DNA of 64,000 nucleotides from Pantoea eucrina (GCF_002095385.1 NZ_MIPP01000001.1:124001-188000), one strand, 5' to 3'; positions 9,013 to 17,250 are shown, counted from the first letter of the stretch. The notes: generated by a model from the sequence alone, not told the origin. A program made the numbers and translations.

Positions 9013-9963
9013 ATGCAGTCATCTGCCCGCGGTCTGATAGCCGTTGATAAACAGGGGAACCGGGTGCTGTTTCTGCATCCGGAAAGCTTTGCCGTTGAGC
9101 AGGAGCTGAATGCGTTTCCGCCGCGCCCGCACGAGCTGCTGATGCTGCCCGCACTGGAAAAAGCCTATGTCCCGCTCTATGGCAGCGGCGTGCACGGCGC
9201 TAATCCTTATCCCGGGCATAAAGTCGCTGTTATCGATCTGCGTCAGCGCCGGATCAGCGGCTTTATCGACCTTACGCCACTGCAGTCGCCGCACAGCGGA
9301 CAGCTGGGGCGTGACGGCAAAGTCTATCTCTGCTGTGAAAACAGCGCGGCGGTTGCGGTCATCGATCCGCATACCGATCGCGTAGAGAAAACCATACCGC
9401 TGCCTTCGCATAACGCGCACCGGCTGACGCTCTCCCCCAGCGGACGCAAGCTGTTTACGGAAAATGAAGAGGACGCCAGCATCACAGTAATCGATTTATG
9501 TGAGGCAGAAGGCCGCGTCATTGATAACATTCTGCTGCCTGGTCCGATAGCCGGTATTGCTGCCTCGCCCAGACATCCTTATCTGGTCGCCAGCGCCGCC
9601 GACGCACCGCTGCTTTATGTGATCGATCGGCAGAGCCACCGGGTCCGGCAGCGTATTACGCTGGCCGGCCACCAGCAGCCCTGCCAGGTTGTGCGGTTCA
9701 GTGCCAGTGGCGAACGGCTGGTTGCGATTGGGCATGATGAATCACTGATTACGCTGTTTGACGATCTGCTTAATCCCTCAGGTACTCTGCGCGTAGGGTG
9801 CCGGCCAGGGGATGGCTGTTTCAGTGAGGATAACCGCACGCTGCTTATCGCGAATGAAGGCGATGGGTCGTTAAGCGTTATCGATCTGGCGCAGCGAAAG
9901 GTGATAGCCACACCGCAGGCGGGCACAGGCTGTGAGGCGTTAAGTTATTTTACGCTGAGCTGA
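9013..9963 (+). CDS. YncE-like beta-propeller repeat protein
   Basis: 316 residues from ATG 9013 with AAGGAG upstream; a GTG at 9007 lies inside that site. The protein is built of repeats of about 40 residues with a VAVID / ITVID / LYVIDR / LSVIDL strand, each ending a blade, as in YncE and other YVTN beta-propeller proteins. Unlike YncE it has no obvious signal peptide, so it may be cytoplasmic. Such proteins bind DNA, ligands or partner proteins, and no enzyme residues can be named. Its neighbours give no functional clue. I am sure of the fold class only. Confidence 0.75.
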   Translation: MQSSARGLIAVDKQGNRVLFLHPESFAVEQELNAFPPRPHELLMLPALEKAYVPLYGSGVHGANPYPGHKVAVIDLRQRRISGFIDLTPLQSPHSGQLGRDGKVYLCCENSAAVAVIDPHTDRVEKTIPLPSHNAHRLTLSPSGRKLFTENEEDASITVIDLCEAEGRVIDNILLPGPIAGIAASPRHPYLVASAADAPLLYVIDRQSHRVRQRITLAGHQQPCQVVRFSASGERLVAIGHDESLITLFDDLLNPSGTLRVGCRPGDGCFSEDNRTLLIANEGDGSLSVIDLAQRKVIATPQAGTGCEALSYFTLS

Positions 9964-9971
9964 GGCAGCCG

Positions 9972-10005
9972 CTGTCATTTCATTGTCATCTGCAGGTGGC
10001 ATAAA
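9972..10005 (+). promoter_or_regulatory. Pho-box-like promoter
   Basis: CTGTCAT (9972-9978), four bases, then TTGTCAT (9983-9989) matches the two 7-bp direct repeats of a PhoB box with one mismatch. Ten bases further on is CATAAA (10000-10005), a possible -10 at the spacing used by PhoB-activated promoters. It points rightwards into a 460-bp stretch without a gene before the transporter. Chance occurrence is possible because the site is short. Confidence 0.4.
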
Positions 10006-10060
10006 GGCGGCGCGTCAGCAGGCACTGCGCAGCTATTGATAAATTACTGATACCCGTTGC

Positions 10061-10096
10061 TGCGTTTTAATACGGCTTTTGCTTAATTAAAACGCA
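10061..10096. repeat. Inverted repeat with 11-bp perfect arms
   Basis: TGCGTTTTAAT (10061-10071) and ATTAAAACGCA (10086-10096) are exact reverse complements separated by 14 bases. There is no run of T after it, so it is not a simple terminator. It could be an operator or a hairpin in a long 5' leader. Confidence 0.55.
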
Positions 10097-10185
10097 TGCA
10101 ATTACCTGAATTCTCGTATTTTTTTGGTATTAATCAGGGTGGATAGTCAAAATAATCTAACTAATTTTCGTTTTGCCGCTTGATT

Positions 10186-10203
10186 TATCTACGCGCGTAG
10201 ATA
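10186..10203. promoter_or_regulatory. 18-bp perfect palindrome, candidate LacI-type operator
   Basis: TATCTACGCGCGTAGATA is a perfect even palindrome centred on CG, the layout preferred by LacI/GalR regulators. A LacI-family gene lies just downstream of the transporter this site precedes, so it is a plausible operator for that locus. The assignment is inference from form and position. Confidence 0.5.
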
Positions 10204-10375
10204 GACTGTCTCCCCAGTGATAACTCACGGTGCCAGACGCGGCTACGGCCCTGAAATGAACATGTTACATTTGCTGTGCTAATACGATCGGTGAATTAAA
10301 CACCGGCGAAACGCAGCAGAGAGATGAATTCCAACACCAGGGAATTCCTTACTGATCTTTCAGGATTTGCCTGTC

Positions 10376-10413
10376 GAACGTCGTCACCGGGACGTTCTGC
10401 TTGCTTAAGCAAG
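10376..10413 (+). other. Two consecutive hairpins in the transporter leader
   Basis: GAACGTC (10376-10382) pairs with GACGTTC (10391-10397) across eight bases, and the 14-bp palindrome CTTGCTTAAGCAAG follows at 10400-10413. Both lie 55-95 bases before the transporter ATG, close enough to affect its transcript. No known riboswitch is recognised. Confidence 0.4.
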
Positions 10414-10468
10414 GGAACAGACCCATGGAAGGGCGTTTACTGTTTTCACTTCACTAAGAGAAAGGGTT

Positions 10469-11857
10469 ATGACGGAACATCATCCCACTGCACAGCACTC
10501 ACCTCACCTCACCGCAGCTGATGAACGGCTGCAAACTCCCGCTGGCCGCAAAGATTTCTGGCGCGCAACCTTCTCCTGCTGGCTCGGTACGGCAATGGAG
10601 TATGCCGACTTTGCGCTGTATGGCCTGGCGGCAGGTATCATCTTTGGCGACATCTTTTTTCCGGAAGCGACACCCGCTATGGCGCTGCTCTCAAGCTTTG
10701 CCACCTGGTCAGTCGGCTTTATCGCCCGCCCGATAGGCGCGCTGCTGTTTGGCTGGATTGGCGATCGCAAAGGGCGCAAAGTCGTGATGATCAGTACGAT
10801 TATCCTGATGGGCGCCTCAACCACGCTGATTGGCCTGATCCCGTCTTATGCAACAATTGGACTCTGGGCACCTGCCTGTCTGGTACTGCTGCGTTTTACG
10901 CAGGGACTGGGAGCGGGGGCGGAGCTCTCTGGCGGCACCGTTATGCTGGGCGAGTATGCCCCGGTTGAACGACGCGGCCTGGTCTCTTCCGTAATCGCGC
11001 TGGGCTCAAACAGCGGCACGCTGATCGCCTCTCTGGTCTGGCTGGCGGTGATCCAGATGGATAAAGAGAGTCTGCTGGCCTGGGGCTGGCGTATTCCTTT
11101 TCTGAGCAGCGTCCTGATCGCCGTCGTGGCGCTGTGGATCCGCCGCCATCTGCGCGAAACGCCGGTGTTTGAGCGTCAGCAGGCTGAACTGCAGGCGCAG
11201 CGCAGCGAGACGCTCTCCCGGGCGCACATTGAAACTGACAGCCGCAGCGTCTGGCAGCGTACGCGGGCGTTCTGGACCATGGTGGGTCTGCGCATCGGTG
11301 AAAATGGTCCTTCATATCTGGCTCAGGGCTTTATTGTCGGTTACGTAGCAAAAGTGCTGATGCTGGATAAGTCGGTACCGACCACGGCGGTGTTTATCGC
11401 CTCGCTGCTGGGCTTCCTGATTATTCCGTTTGCGGGCTGGCTCTCCGATCGTTTTGGTCGCCGCATTACCTATCGTGGTTTCTGCCTGCTGCTGATGATC
11501 TATGCGTGGCCCGCCTTCAGCCTGATGGATAGCCGCGATCCGACAATTATTATTGCTGTCATCGTTACAGGAATGGCGCTCGCTTCGCTGGGGATATTTG
11601 GTGTACAGGCGGCCTGGGGCGTCGAGATGTTTGGCGTGAAGCATCGCTATACCAAAATGGCAGTGGCAAAAGAGCTGGGGTCGATTCTTTCTGGCGGCAC
11701 TGCGCCGCTGGTCGCGGCAGCGCTGCTCTCATGGACCGGCCACTGGTGGCCAATCGCCGTTTACTTTAGCGCGATGGCCACTATCGGATTTCTGACGACG
11801 TTTGTCGCACCGGAAACGCGCGGTCGCGACCTTAATCTGCCGGAGGATGCCATCTGA
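10469..11857 (+). CDS. MFS transporter, metabolite:H+ symporter family
   Basis: 462 residues with twelve predicted membrane segments. The N-terminal block WRATFSCWLGTAMEYADFALYG and the loop GWIGDRKGRKVVM are typical of the metabolite:H+ symporter branch of the major facilitator family (relatives: ShiA, ProP, citrate and alpha-ketoglutarate carriers). A hydrophilic central loop (about 235-265) separates the halves, and the second half repeats GWLSDRFGRR. AAAGG precedes the ATG. The gene is followed by a LacI-type regulator and a nucleoside hydrolase on the same strand, so a nucleoside or related substrate is a reasonable guess, though not shown by the sequence. Confidence 0.85.
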   Translation: MTEHHPTAQHSPHLTAADERLQTPAGRKDFWRATFSCWLGTAMEYADFALYGLAAGIIFGDIFFPEATPAMALLSSFATWSVGFIARPIGALLFGWIGDRKGRKVVMISTIILMGASTTLIGLIPSYATIGLWAPACLVLLRFTQGLGAGAELSGGTVMLGEYAPVERRGLVSSVIALGSNSGTLIASLVWLAVIQMDKESLLAWGWRIPFLSSVLIAVVALWIRRHLRETPVFERQQAELQAQRSETLSRAHIETDSRSVWQRTRAFWTMVGLRIGENGPSYLAQGFIVGYVAKVLMLDKSVPTTAVFIASLLGFLIIPFAGWLSDRFGRRITYRGFCLLLMIYAWPAFSLMDSRDPTIIIAVIVTGMALASLGIFGVQAAWGVEMFGVKHRYTKMAVAKELGSILSGGTAPLVAAALLSWTGHWWPIAVYFSAMATIGFLTTFVAPETRGRDLNLPEDAI

Positions 11858-11890
11858 CGCGCAGCTGCAGGCAGTACCATTGACATAACG

Positions 11891-11911
11891 CTGGCCGGTG
11901 AATCCGGCCAG
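11891..11911 (+). terminator. Hairpin after the MFS gene
   Basis: CTGGCCGG, a five-base loop, then CCGGCCAG forms a perfect 8-bp stem 34 bases after the transporter stop. The T-run after it is weak, so it may act as a partial terminator or as an operator just before the LacI-type gene. Confidence 0.45.
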
Positions 11912-11933
11912 CGGCATTTATATTGAGGCTAAT

Positions 11934-12946
11934 TTGGCAAAATCTCCCGGCGGAAATGTTACCCGTACCGATGTCGCCCGCGTCGCAGGCACCTCGGTAG
12001 CCGTGGTCAGCTATGTGATCAACAATGGGCCGCGCCCGGTGGCGGAAGCGACCCGTCAGCGGGTGCTGGCTGCCATTAAGCAGACGGGCTACCGGCCTAA
12101 CGCCGTAGCGCGCGCGCTGGCCTCCGGCACCACCAAAACTTTTGGTCTGATTGTGCCGAACATTGCGAACCCGTTTGTCGCTTCCATGGCGCATGTCCTG
12201 CTGCAGGAGTCGCTTAACCACGGCCATATTATGCTGCTGGGTGATGCCGGTGACGATCGTCAGCGTGAGCTGGAGCTGATTCAGGGCATGCTTAACCGTC
12301 AGATCGACGGACTGTTTTATAACAGCGTCGATCGTCATCCCTATATTGACGTGGTGCAGGCGAGCGGAACGCCGCTGCTGATGCTGGATCGCATTACCCC
12401 GCGCCCCGGCGTCAGCGTGCTGAGCATGAACGAGCGGCTGGCGGCCTGTGATGTCACCCGGCATCTGCTGAGTCACGGTTATCAGCAGGTGGGCATGATA
12501 AGCGGCCCGCCGGCGATGTTTACGCCCGGGATCGTATTCAGGGCTGGCGTGATGCGATGCAGGAGCGGGGGCTGCCCGTGGATGAAAGCCTGATTTTCCC
12601 GGCGGATTACTCGCGGCAGGGCGGCTACGACGCGGCGCAGCGCATGATCGCCAGCGGTCGCGTACCGCGTGCGCTGTTTGCCAGTAACGAAGGCCAGGCC
12701 ATTGGCTGTATTCGCGCGTTTGCCGAGCAGGGGATCCGCGTGCCGCAGGATGTGGCGCTGGTCTGTTTCAACGGTACCACGCAGGCCGCGTTTCATGTGC
12801 CTTCGCTGACCACGGTGCGACAGCCGCTGTCTGAGCTGGCGCAGCGCGCTATTGCTATGCTGAAAAACCAGCCGGAGGAGGGGGTGATGGCCGAGCTGCC
12901 GCACTATATCGAAACCGGCGAGTCCTGTGGCTGCCTGCAGCCTTAA
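11934..12946 (+). pseudogene. LacI family regulator interrupted by a one-base frameshift
   Basis: Translation from the TTG at 11934 (TTGAGG ribosome site at 11923) gives a LacI helix-turn-helix, VTRTDVARVAGTSVAVVSYV, and a periplasmic-binding-like effector domain up to ISGPPAMFTPG near 12530. The frame then goes wrong, but the next frame continues immediately with the expected RIQGWRDAMQERGLPVDES and runs to CGCLQP at 12944. One base appears to be missing in the CCCGGG run at 12525-12530. Restored, the protein would be about 337 residues, normal for the family. It is probably the regulator of the flanking transporter and hydrolase. It may be a true pseudogene or a sequencing error. Confidence 0.85.
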
Positions 12947-12967
12947 ATACAATAACGATAAAACATT

Positions 12968-13957
12968 ATGAAAAGAGTGATTATTGATTGCGATCCGGGG
13001 AATGGCATCGCAGGTGCAAATACTGATGACGGACTGGCGATTGCGCTGGCGCTGGCATCACCCGCGCTGTCGCCGGAACTGATTACCACGGTCACCGGTA
13101 ACACGCCCAGCGCGACGGGCGCGCGCGTGGCAAAAGATTTGCTGAAACGTCTCGGGCTGAATATTCCGGTGGTGCAGGGGGCGCTGCAGGCGCTGCGCGA
13201 AGATCCGCTGCCGTGGCGGGCGCGTCTGGATAATCTGGCCGATCCGGCGCTGGCCGCGCTGTGGCAGGGCGTGCGTCAGCCAGCGGTGATGGCGGCGGAC
13301 GGCCATGACGCTGCCGGCGTGATGGGCCAGCTGATCTGCGATAACCCGGGAGAGTTTACGCTGGTCGCTATCGGGCCGCTGACAAACGTGGCGCAGGCGC
13401 TGCAGCGTTATCCACAGATGGCTGAATCGGTAGCGGAGATTGTGATCATGGGCGGCGTCTTTGCGCTTGATGACTACATCAAAGATACCAATTTTGGTCT
13501 CGATCCGGAGGCGGCGCATCAGGTACTGCACAGCGGTGCCACCATCACCCTGGTGCCGATGGACGCCACCACGCAGACGCTGCTGACCCGCGACGATCTC
13601 GCGCGCATCACGGCGCAATCGCATCCGCTGACGCAGTTTATCCGCGAGACGCTGGGCCCCTGGATCGACTACTCAATGCGGACCCGGCGGCTGCCAGGCT
13701 GCTGGATCCATGATGCGCTGGTGGTCGCCTGGCTGCTGAACCAGCGCGTGGCGGAAGGCGCCGATTATTACGTGGATATCGAGCTGCGTCCCGGTGCAAC
13801 GCGCGGCAAGAGCTGGCGTTACCGTCCACCGCTGCGACTTGATGTGGGGATCCCGCCAGAAACCGGGGCGCTGGTCCATGTCCTTCAGCACGTTGATAAT
13901 GCGCTGCTGCTGGATATGCTTGAACAGGCTTTTACCCGTTTGCCGACCCGGCTCTGA
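12968..13957 (+). CDS. Inosine-uridine preferring nucleoside hydrolase family protein
   Basis: 329 residues. The N-terminus MKRVIIDCDPGNGIAGANTDD carries the Asp cluster that binds calcium in ribonucleoside hydrolases, but with a longer loop than the usual DTDPGxDD, marking a distinct subgroup. FTLVAIGPLTNVAQAL, IVIMGGVF and IHDALVVAWLL are the other family blocks. The enzyme would split a nucleoside into base and ribose. It starts 21 bases after the lacI-type gene with only a poor ribosome site, suggesting joint transcription. Substrate cannot be read from the sequence. Confidence 0.88.
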   Translation: MKRVIIDCDPGNGIAGANTDDGLAIALALASPALSPELITTVTGNTPSATGARVAKDLLKRLGLNIPVVQGALQALREDPLPWRARLDNLADPALAALWQGVRQPAVMAADGHDAAGVMGQLICDNPGEFTLVAIGPLTNVAQALQRYPQMAESVAEIVIMGGVFALDDYIKDTNFGLDPEAAHQVLHSGATITLVPMDATTQTLLTRDDLARITAQSHPLTQFIRETLGPWIDYSMRTRRLPGCWIHDALVVAWLLNQRVAEGADYYVDIELRPGATRGKSWRYRPPLRLDVGIPPETGALVHVLQHVDNALLLDMLEQAFTRLPTRL

Positions 13958-13992
13958 AACGTGACAGCGACGGCGCGATAAGATCCGTGCCC

Positions 13993-14457
13993 TCAAAGCG
14001 CTTCACAGACGTCGATCCAGGCGGCATGGGTCAGCTCCGCCATTCTCTGCGGTGAGATGCGTACCGCGCTGCGCACTGAACCCGCGGCAGGCAGCACCTC
14101 ATCAAAGCTGCGCAGGGAGATATCGCAGTACACGGTCAGCGGGTTTTCCAGACCAAAAGGAGAGACGCCGCCGACCGGATGGCCGGTCCAGTTCACCACC
14201 TCATCCACGCTCAGCATGCGCGCTTTGGCGCCCAGGGCGGCTTTCAGTTTGCGGTTATCCAGACGCGCGTCGCCGCGGGTAACAATCAGCACCACCTGCT
14301 CTTTCACTTTCAGCGACAGCGTTTTGGCAATCTGCCCCGCTGAGACGCCGTGAACGCGTGCCGCCAGCGCCACGGTGGCCGTGCTTTCAGGCGTTTCAAT
14401 AATTTCGATATCCGGCGCATGCTCAGCAAAGAACTGCTGTACCGACTCCAGGCTCAT
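13993..14457 (-). CDS. YbaK/EbsC family aminoacyl-tRNA deacylase-like protein
   Basis: 154 residues. The protein has the YbaK fold signs: TVALAARVHGVSAGQIAKTLSLK, DARLDNRKLKAALGAKARML, and GHPVGGVSPFGL, the loop lining the active site. Family members hydrolyse wrongly charged tRNAs such as Cys- or Ala-tRNAPro. Length is like E. coli YbaK (159). Which mischarged tRNA it clears is unknown. It converges on the nucleoside hydrolase with 35 bases between stops. Confidence 0.85.
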   Translation of the reverse strand: MSLESVQQFFAEHAPDIEIIETPESTATVALAARVHGVSAGQIAKTLSLKVKEQVVLIVTRGDARLDNRKLKAALGAKARMLSVDEVVNWTGHPVGGVSPFGLENPLTVYCDISLRSFDEVLPAAGSVRSAVRISPQRMAELTHAAWIDVCEAL

Positions 14458-14548
14458 GGTGTTCTCCGGTAAAAACTGAACCTGAACGCTGCCACAAGGC
14501 GAAAAAAGTGTAAACGAGAGAAAAGGAGAATTTACGGCGCGCGCGTGC

Positions 14549-15343
14549 TTATTGCGCTTTCAGTGTACAGTTACCGCAGCGCTCGACGTCAGGAATACGA
14601 TAGCGCTGACAGCAGCTGCGCCGCTCCATCGTCCCGTGGCGCATAATCATGGTGCGGTAAAGCGGGTTATCGCTGCCGTCCGGCAGCGACGGCGTGAAAA
14701 ACAGCATCTCTTCCAGCTGGTCGATCAGCGCGGCGGGCAGCTGCGCGCGGAGTTCACCCAGGAACCAGTAGATCAGGTATCCCATGTTGTTCCAGATAAG
14801 GCGCGCATTGATGTCGCCGTGCTGTGTCATGCCTTCCACGGCGGGCTGCAGGCAGGCCTGGATCAGGCGCGCCATACGCTGCGGGGCAGAGAGAAATCGC
14901 GCGGGCTCATCCTCCTGCACATCCAGCCAGAAGGTGGCGGGATGGCCATTTTCGTGAAACTCAGCGCGGATATATTCAGGTGAGCAGTTGAGGGCACGCG
15001 GCTCATGCAGCAGCGCCATCATCAGCGTGGGCACCAGCAGGCCGAAGTACCACTGCGCCCAGAGTGACTGCAGCGGCTTCGCCTCCCGCGGCGTATCAGG
15101 ATGGCTGCGATAAAGATAGTCACCGTAGCGCTGCGTCAGAGACTGAAAGTGCTCCGGTGCCGACCATTCAGCCAGCGTCAAAGCGCCTTCCGGTGCGGTT
15201 TCTCCCAGTCTGACATACGCCTGACGGTCGCTGCACTGCTCATGGATCAGCTCCTGCAGCGCGCGTACCAGCGTGCGATCGCGCTGCATGAAGATCGGGG
15301 ACTGCTCACTGAAGCGGTGCGCCTGACGCGTAATCGTAGCCAT
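14549..15343 (-). CDS. fhuF: Siderophore-iron reductase FhuF
   Basis: 264 residues (262 in E. coli). The C-terminal RRSCCQRYRIP and RCGNCTL supply the unusual C-C-x10-C-x2-C ligands of the [2Fe-2S] cluster used to reduce ferric hydroxamate siderophores in the cytoplasm. The ATG at 15343 (AGGATTGG before it) is chosen over 15421, since a Fur box lies at 15376-15394 inside the longer frame. Neighbouring yjjZ is also Fur-type, as in E. coli, but a diguanylate cyclase lies between them. Confidence 0.93.
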   Translation of the reverse strand: MATITRQAHRFSEQSPIFMQRDRTLVRALQELIHEQCSDRQAYVRLGETAPEGALTLAEWSAPEHFQSLTQRYGDYLYRSHPDTPREAKPLQSLWAQWYFGLLVPTLMMALLHEPRALNCSPEYIRAEFHENGHPATFWLDVQEDEPARFLSAPQRMARLIQACLQPAVEGMTQHGDINARLIWNNMGYLIYWFLGELRAQLPAALIDQLEEMLFFTPSLPDGSDNPLYRTMIMRHGTMERRSCCQRYRIPDVERCGNCTLKAQ

Positions 15344-15375
15344 GCCAATCCTGAATGATAACGGGAAACGAAAAA

Positions 15376-15394
15376 CAAATGATAATCGTTCCTG
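15376..15394 (-). promoter_or_regulatory. Fur box upstream of fhuF
   Basis: On the plus strand CAAATGATAATCGTTCCTG; on the coding strand it reads AACGATTATCATTTG, a good match to the GATAAT repeats of the Fur consensus. It lies 33-51 bases before the fhuF ATG, so iron would repress the gene. Confidence 0.75.
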
Positions 15395-15450
15395 ATTGAG
15401 TGAGCAAGATAGCAGCAGCATAAGATTGCTATAGCGTTGTATTTATCACT

Positions 15451-16545
15451 TTAGTGCGGCTCGCTAATCGCCTGCCGGCGTGCCGGCAGCGCCTCCCAGG
15501 CCAGAATGGTATTGCGCCCGCGGTTTTTGGCGACATAGAGCGCACGGTCAGCGTTGGCGATGGCCCGCTCAAAATCGTGCGCAGCCATCGGCGCGATGCC
15601 GGCGCTGACGGTGACGTGAGTCGATACCGCGGTATTAGAACGATGGGGGATCTCCAGTTCCAGCACCGACTGCCGGATGCGCTCGGCGAGCTTCATGGCG
15701 ATTGACGCGTTGACATTGGTCAGCAGTACCAGAAACTCTTCGCCACCATAGCGGGTGACCACATCGCGCGAGCGGACGGCGTCACGGATCGCGGCCGATA
15801 CGCGCTTCAGCGCCTGGTCGCCCATCGCATGTCCGTAATTGTCGTTATAGGCTTTAAAGTGATCGATATCCAGCAGCAGGATAAAGTGGCTGCCGGCATG
15901 GTTCTCGAGAATGGTTTCCAGCCGGTTCTGCAGCCCGCGCCGGTTATAGAGGCCGGTCAGCGGATCGAGCATGCTGAGCGCGCTGAAGCTCTGCTTCTCT
16001 TCATACAGCTGGCCAATCAGCTGCCGGGTAAAATGGTCAAAACGCCGGCGCATCAAATGCAGCAGGGAAAATCCAATCAGCGGCAGCGTAATAGTAAACA
16101 GAATAGTGGTCAGGTGCTGTCCCTTATCCAGCAGCAGCACGGTCAGCACCGGCGGCAGAATATGCAGGCAAAATGCCGTTAAATAGTCGCTCAGCGCGAT
16201 AGCGCTGATAAAAAAGACGCTAAGTAAGCTGATAATTAAATAGCTGCTATCAAACGCAGAAATCAGATGATATTTCTGATTAATATGCCACGCCCACAGC
16301 AGCCCGAGCAGCAGCGCGACCGGCGTTAATACGGGAAAGCGCAGGCCGGGCATTATCAGGCAAAGCAGCAGCAGCGTGGTGCTGAAACCCGCGACCAGCA
16401 CTGCGGGTAGGGTAAATATCGGTATCTGAACGTTCAGGCAGGGCAGCAGGCAAAAAAGTGAAACGGCGATATTAAGAAACAAAAACAGCATCAGCGAAAG
16501 CCGATATTTGCTCTGTTTCAGTTCATCGTAAGCGTTTAATTTCAT
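15451..16545 (-). CDS. Membrane-anchored diguanylate cyclase (GGDEF)
   Basis: 364 residues. About six hydrophobic helices (residues 17-165, MASE-like sensor) precede a GGDEF domain starting at DPLTGLYNRRG (194-204). The active-site motif is GGEEF (267-271), a functional variant. The inhibitory site RSRD sits at 258-261, exactly five residues before it, so product inhibition by cyclic-di-GMP is expected. LLLDIDHFKAYND carries the metal-binding Asp. No EAL domain. It should make cyclic-di-GMP at the inner membrane in response to an unknown signal. It is inserted between two Fur-controlled genes. Confidence 0.93.
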   Translation of the reverse strand: MKLNAYDELKQSKYRLSLMLFLFLNIAVSLFCLLPCLNVQIPIFTLPAVLVAGFSTTLLLLCLIMPGLRFPVLTPVALLLGLLWAWHINQKYHLISAFDSSYLIISLLSVFFISAIALSDYLTAFCLHILPPVLTVLLLDKGQHLTTILFTITLPLIGFSLLHLMRRRFDHFTRQLIGQLYEEKQSFSALSMLDPLTGLYNRRGLQNRLETILENHAGSHFILLLDIDHFKAYNDNYGHAMGDQALKRVSAAIRDAVRSRDVVTRYGGEEFLVLLTNVNASIAMKLAERIRQSVLELEIPHRSNTAVSTHVTVSAGIAPMAAHDFERAIANADRALYVAKNRGRNTILAWEALPARRQAISEPH

Positions 16546-16724
16546 TATTATTACCCGTGACAGCCCTGAAATATCAAAGCGCTACCCGGCAGCGTTAATT
16601 CTGCTATGCGGATAGTCAGCACGTTTCATGTTGTTATCAGGTGTGTTATCGGCGGCAATTTAGCATTTTCCAGTATTTCTGTCATGCGGTGAAAAATTCG
16701 CTGCAGAATGAGAATGGTTGTCAT

Positions 16725-16747
16725 ATGATAATGGTAATTCTTATCAT
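16725..16747 (+). promoter_or_regulatory. Fur box upstream of yjjZ
   Basis: The 19-bp core GATAATGGTAATTCTTATC (16727-16745) is nearly symmetrical and extends by AT/AT on each side. It ends 11 bases before the ATG, overlapping the ribosome site region. A second partial match (GAGAATGGTTGTCAT, 16710-16724) lies just upstream, as in extended Fur sites. Confidence 0.85.
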
Positions 16748-16758
16748 TAAGGGGCGTA

Positions 16759-17046
16759 ATGATGATCGCAGCAATGCTGGCTGCCTGCGGCTTGTGGGGT
16801 GTGAGCTGGATAATGGGTAAGCGCCTGGATAGTGGCTGGGGTATTCTGCTGCCCTGTACCGCTATGCCGCTGTTTGCGTTATGGGAACCGGGCTATGCGC
16901 AGTGGCGGGCGATCATGATTGTTATGCTTCTGCTGACGCTGGTTATGCTGTTTCACCAGCGGCTGCGCCACTATATATTGCTGCCATCCTGCGTCGCGCT
17001 GGCGGGCGGCATCACGGCAGCGTCAGTGAATTTTCATCTGGGTTAG
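16759..17046 (+). CDS. yjjZ: Small inner-membrane protein YjjZ (DUF1435)
   Basis: 95 residues, mostly hydrophobic with three probable membrane segments (about 3-20, 26-42, 48-66, and a weaker one at the end). Position between fhuF and the leucine tRNA cluster, plus a Fur box immediately upstream, match E. coli yjjZ. Two adjacent ATG codons (16759, 16762) are possible starts after AAGGGG. Function of the DUF1435 family is unknown; iron-repressed expression is likely from the operator. Confidence 0.8.
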   Translation: MMIAAMLAACGLWGVSWIMGKRLDSGWGILLPCTAMPLFALWEPGYAQWRAIMIVMLLLTLVMLFHQRLRHYILLPSCVALAGGITAASVNFHLG

Positions 17047-17136
17047 CAGCGTGCAGAAACAGCAACATCACGCAGCGCGTGATAAGCAGGAGAGTAACAT
17101 TCAGGGAATTAACTGCCGGGAGAGAGGTGACAACAG

Positions 17137-17223
17137 TGGTGCGAAGAGAGGGACTTGAACCCTCACGTCCGTAAGAACACTAACACCTGAAGCTAGCGCG
17201 TCTACCAATTCCGCCACCTTCGC
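17137..17223 (-). tRNA. tRNA-Leu (CAG), copy 1
   Basis: 87 bases including encoded CCA. Read on the minus strand the acceptor begins GCGAAGG and ends CTTCGCACCA; the anticodon loop CTTCAGG gives CAG. It matches the E. coli leuQPV class. The variable arm has a wobble pair (GTTC with GGAC). Confidence 0.97.
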
Positions 17224-17250
17224 ATCGTGTTGTCTGTTTATATCACCGCA

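Noticed and set aside
10324..10521. 65-codon open frame before the MFS transporter
   Set aside because: It overlaps the transporter start by 53 bases, runs through the two hairpins and has no protein-like composition. It could only be a leader peptide, which nothing supports.
6175..14457. Prophage or integrative island
   Set aside because: No integrase, phage gene, tRNA attachment site or flanking direct repeat is visible; the block is metabolic and regulatory genes only.
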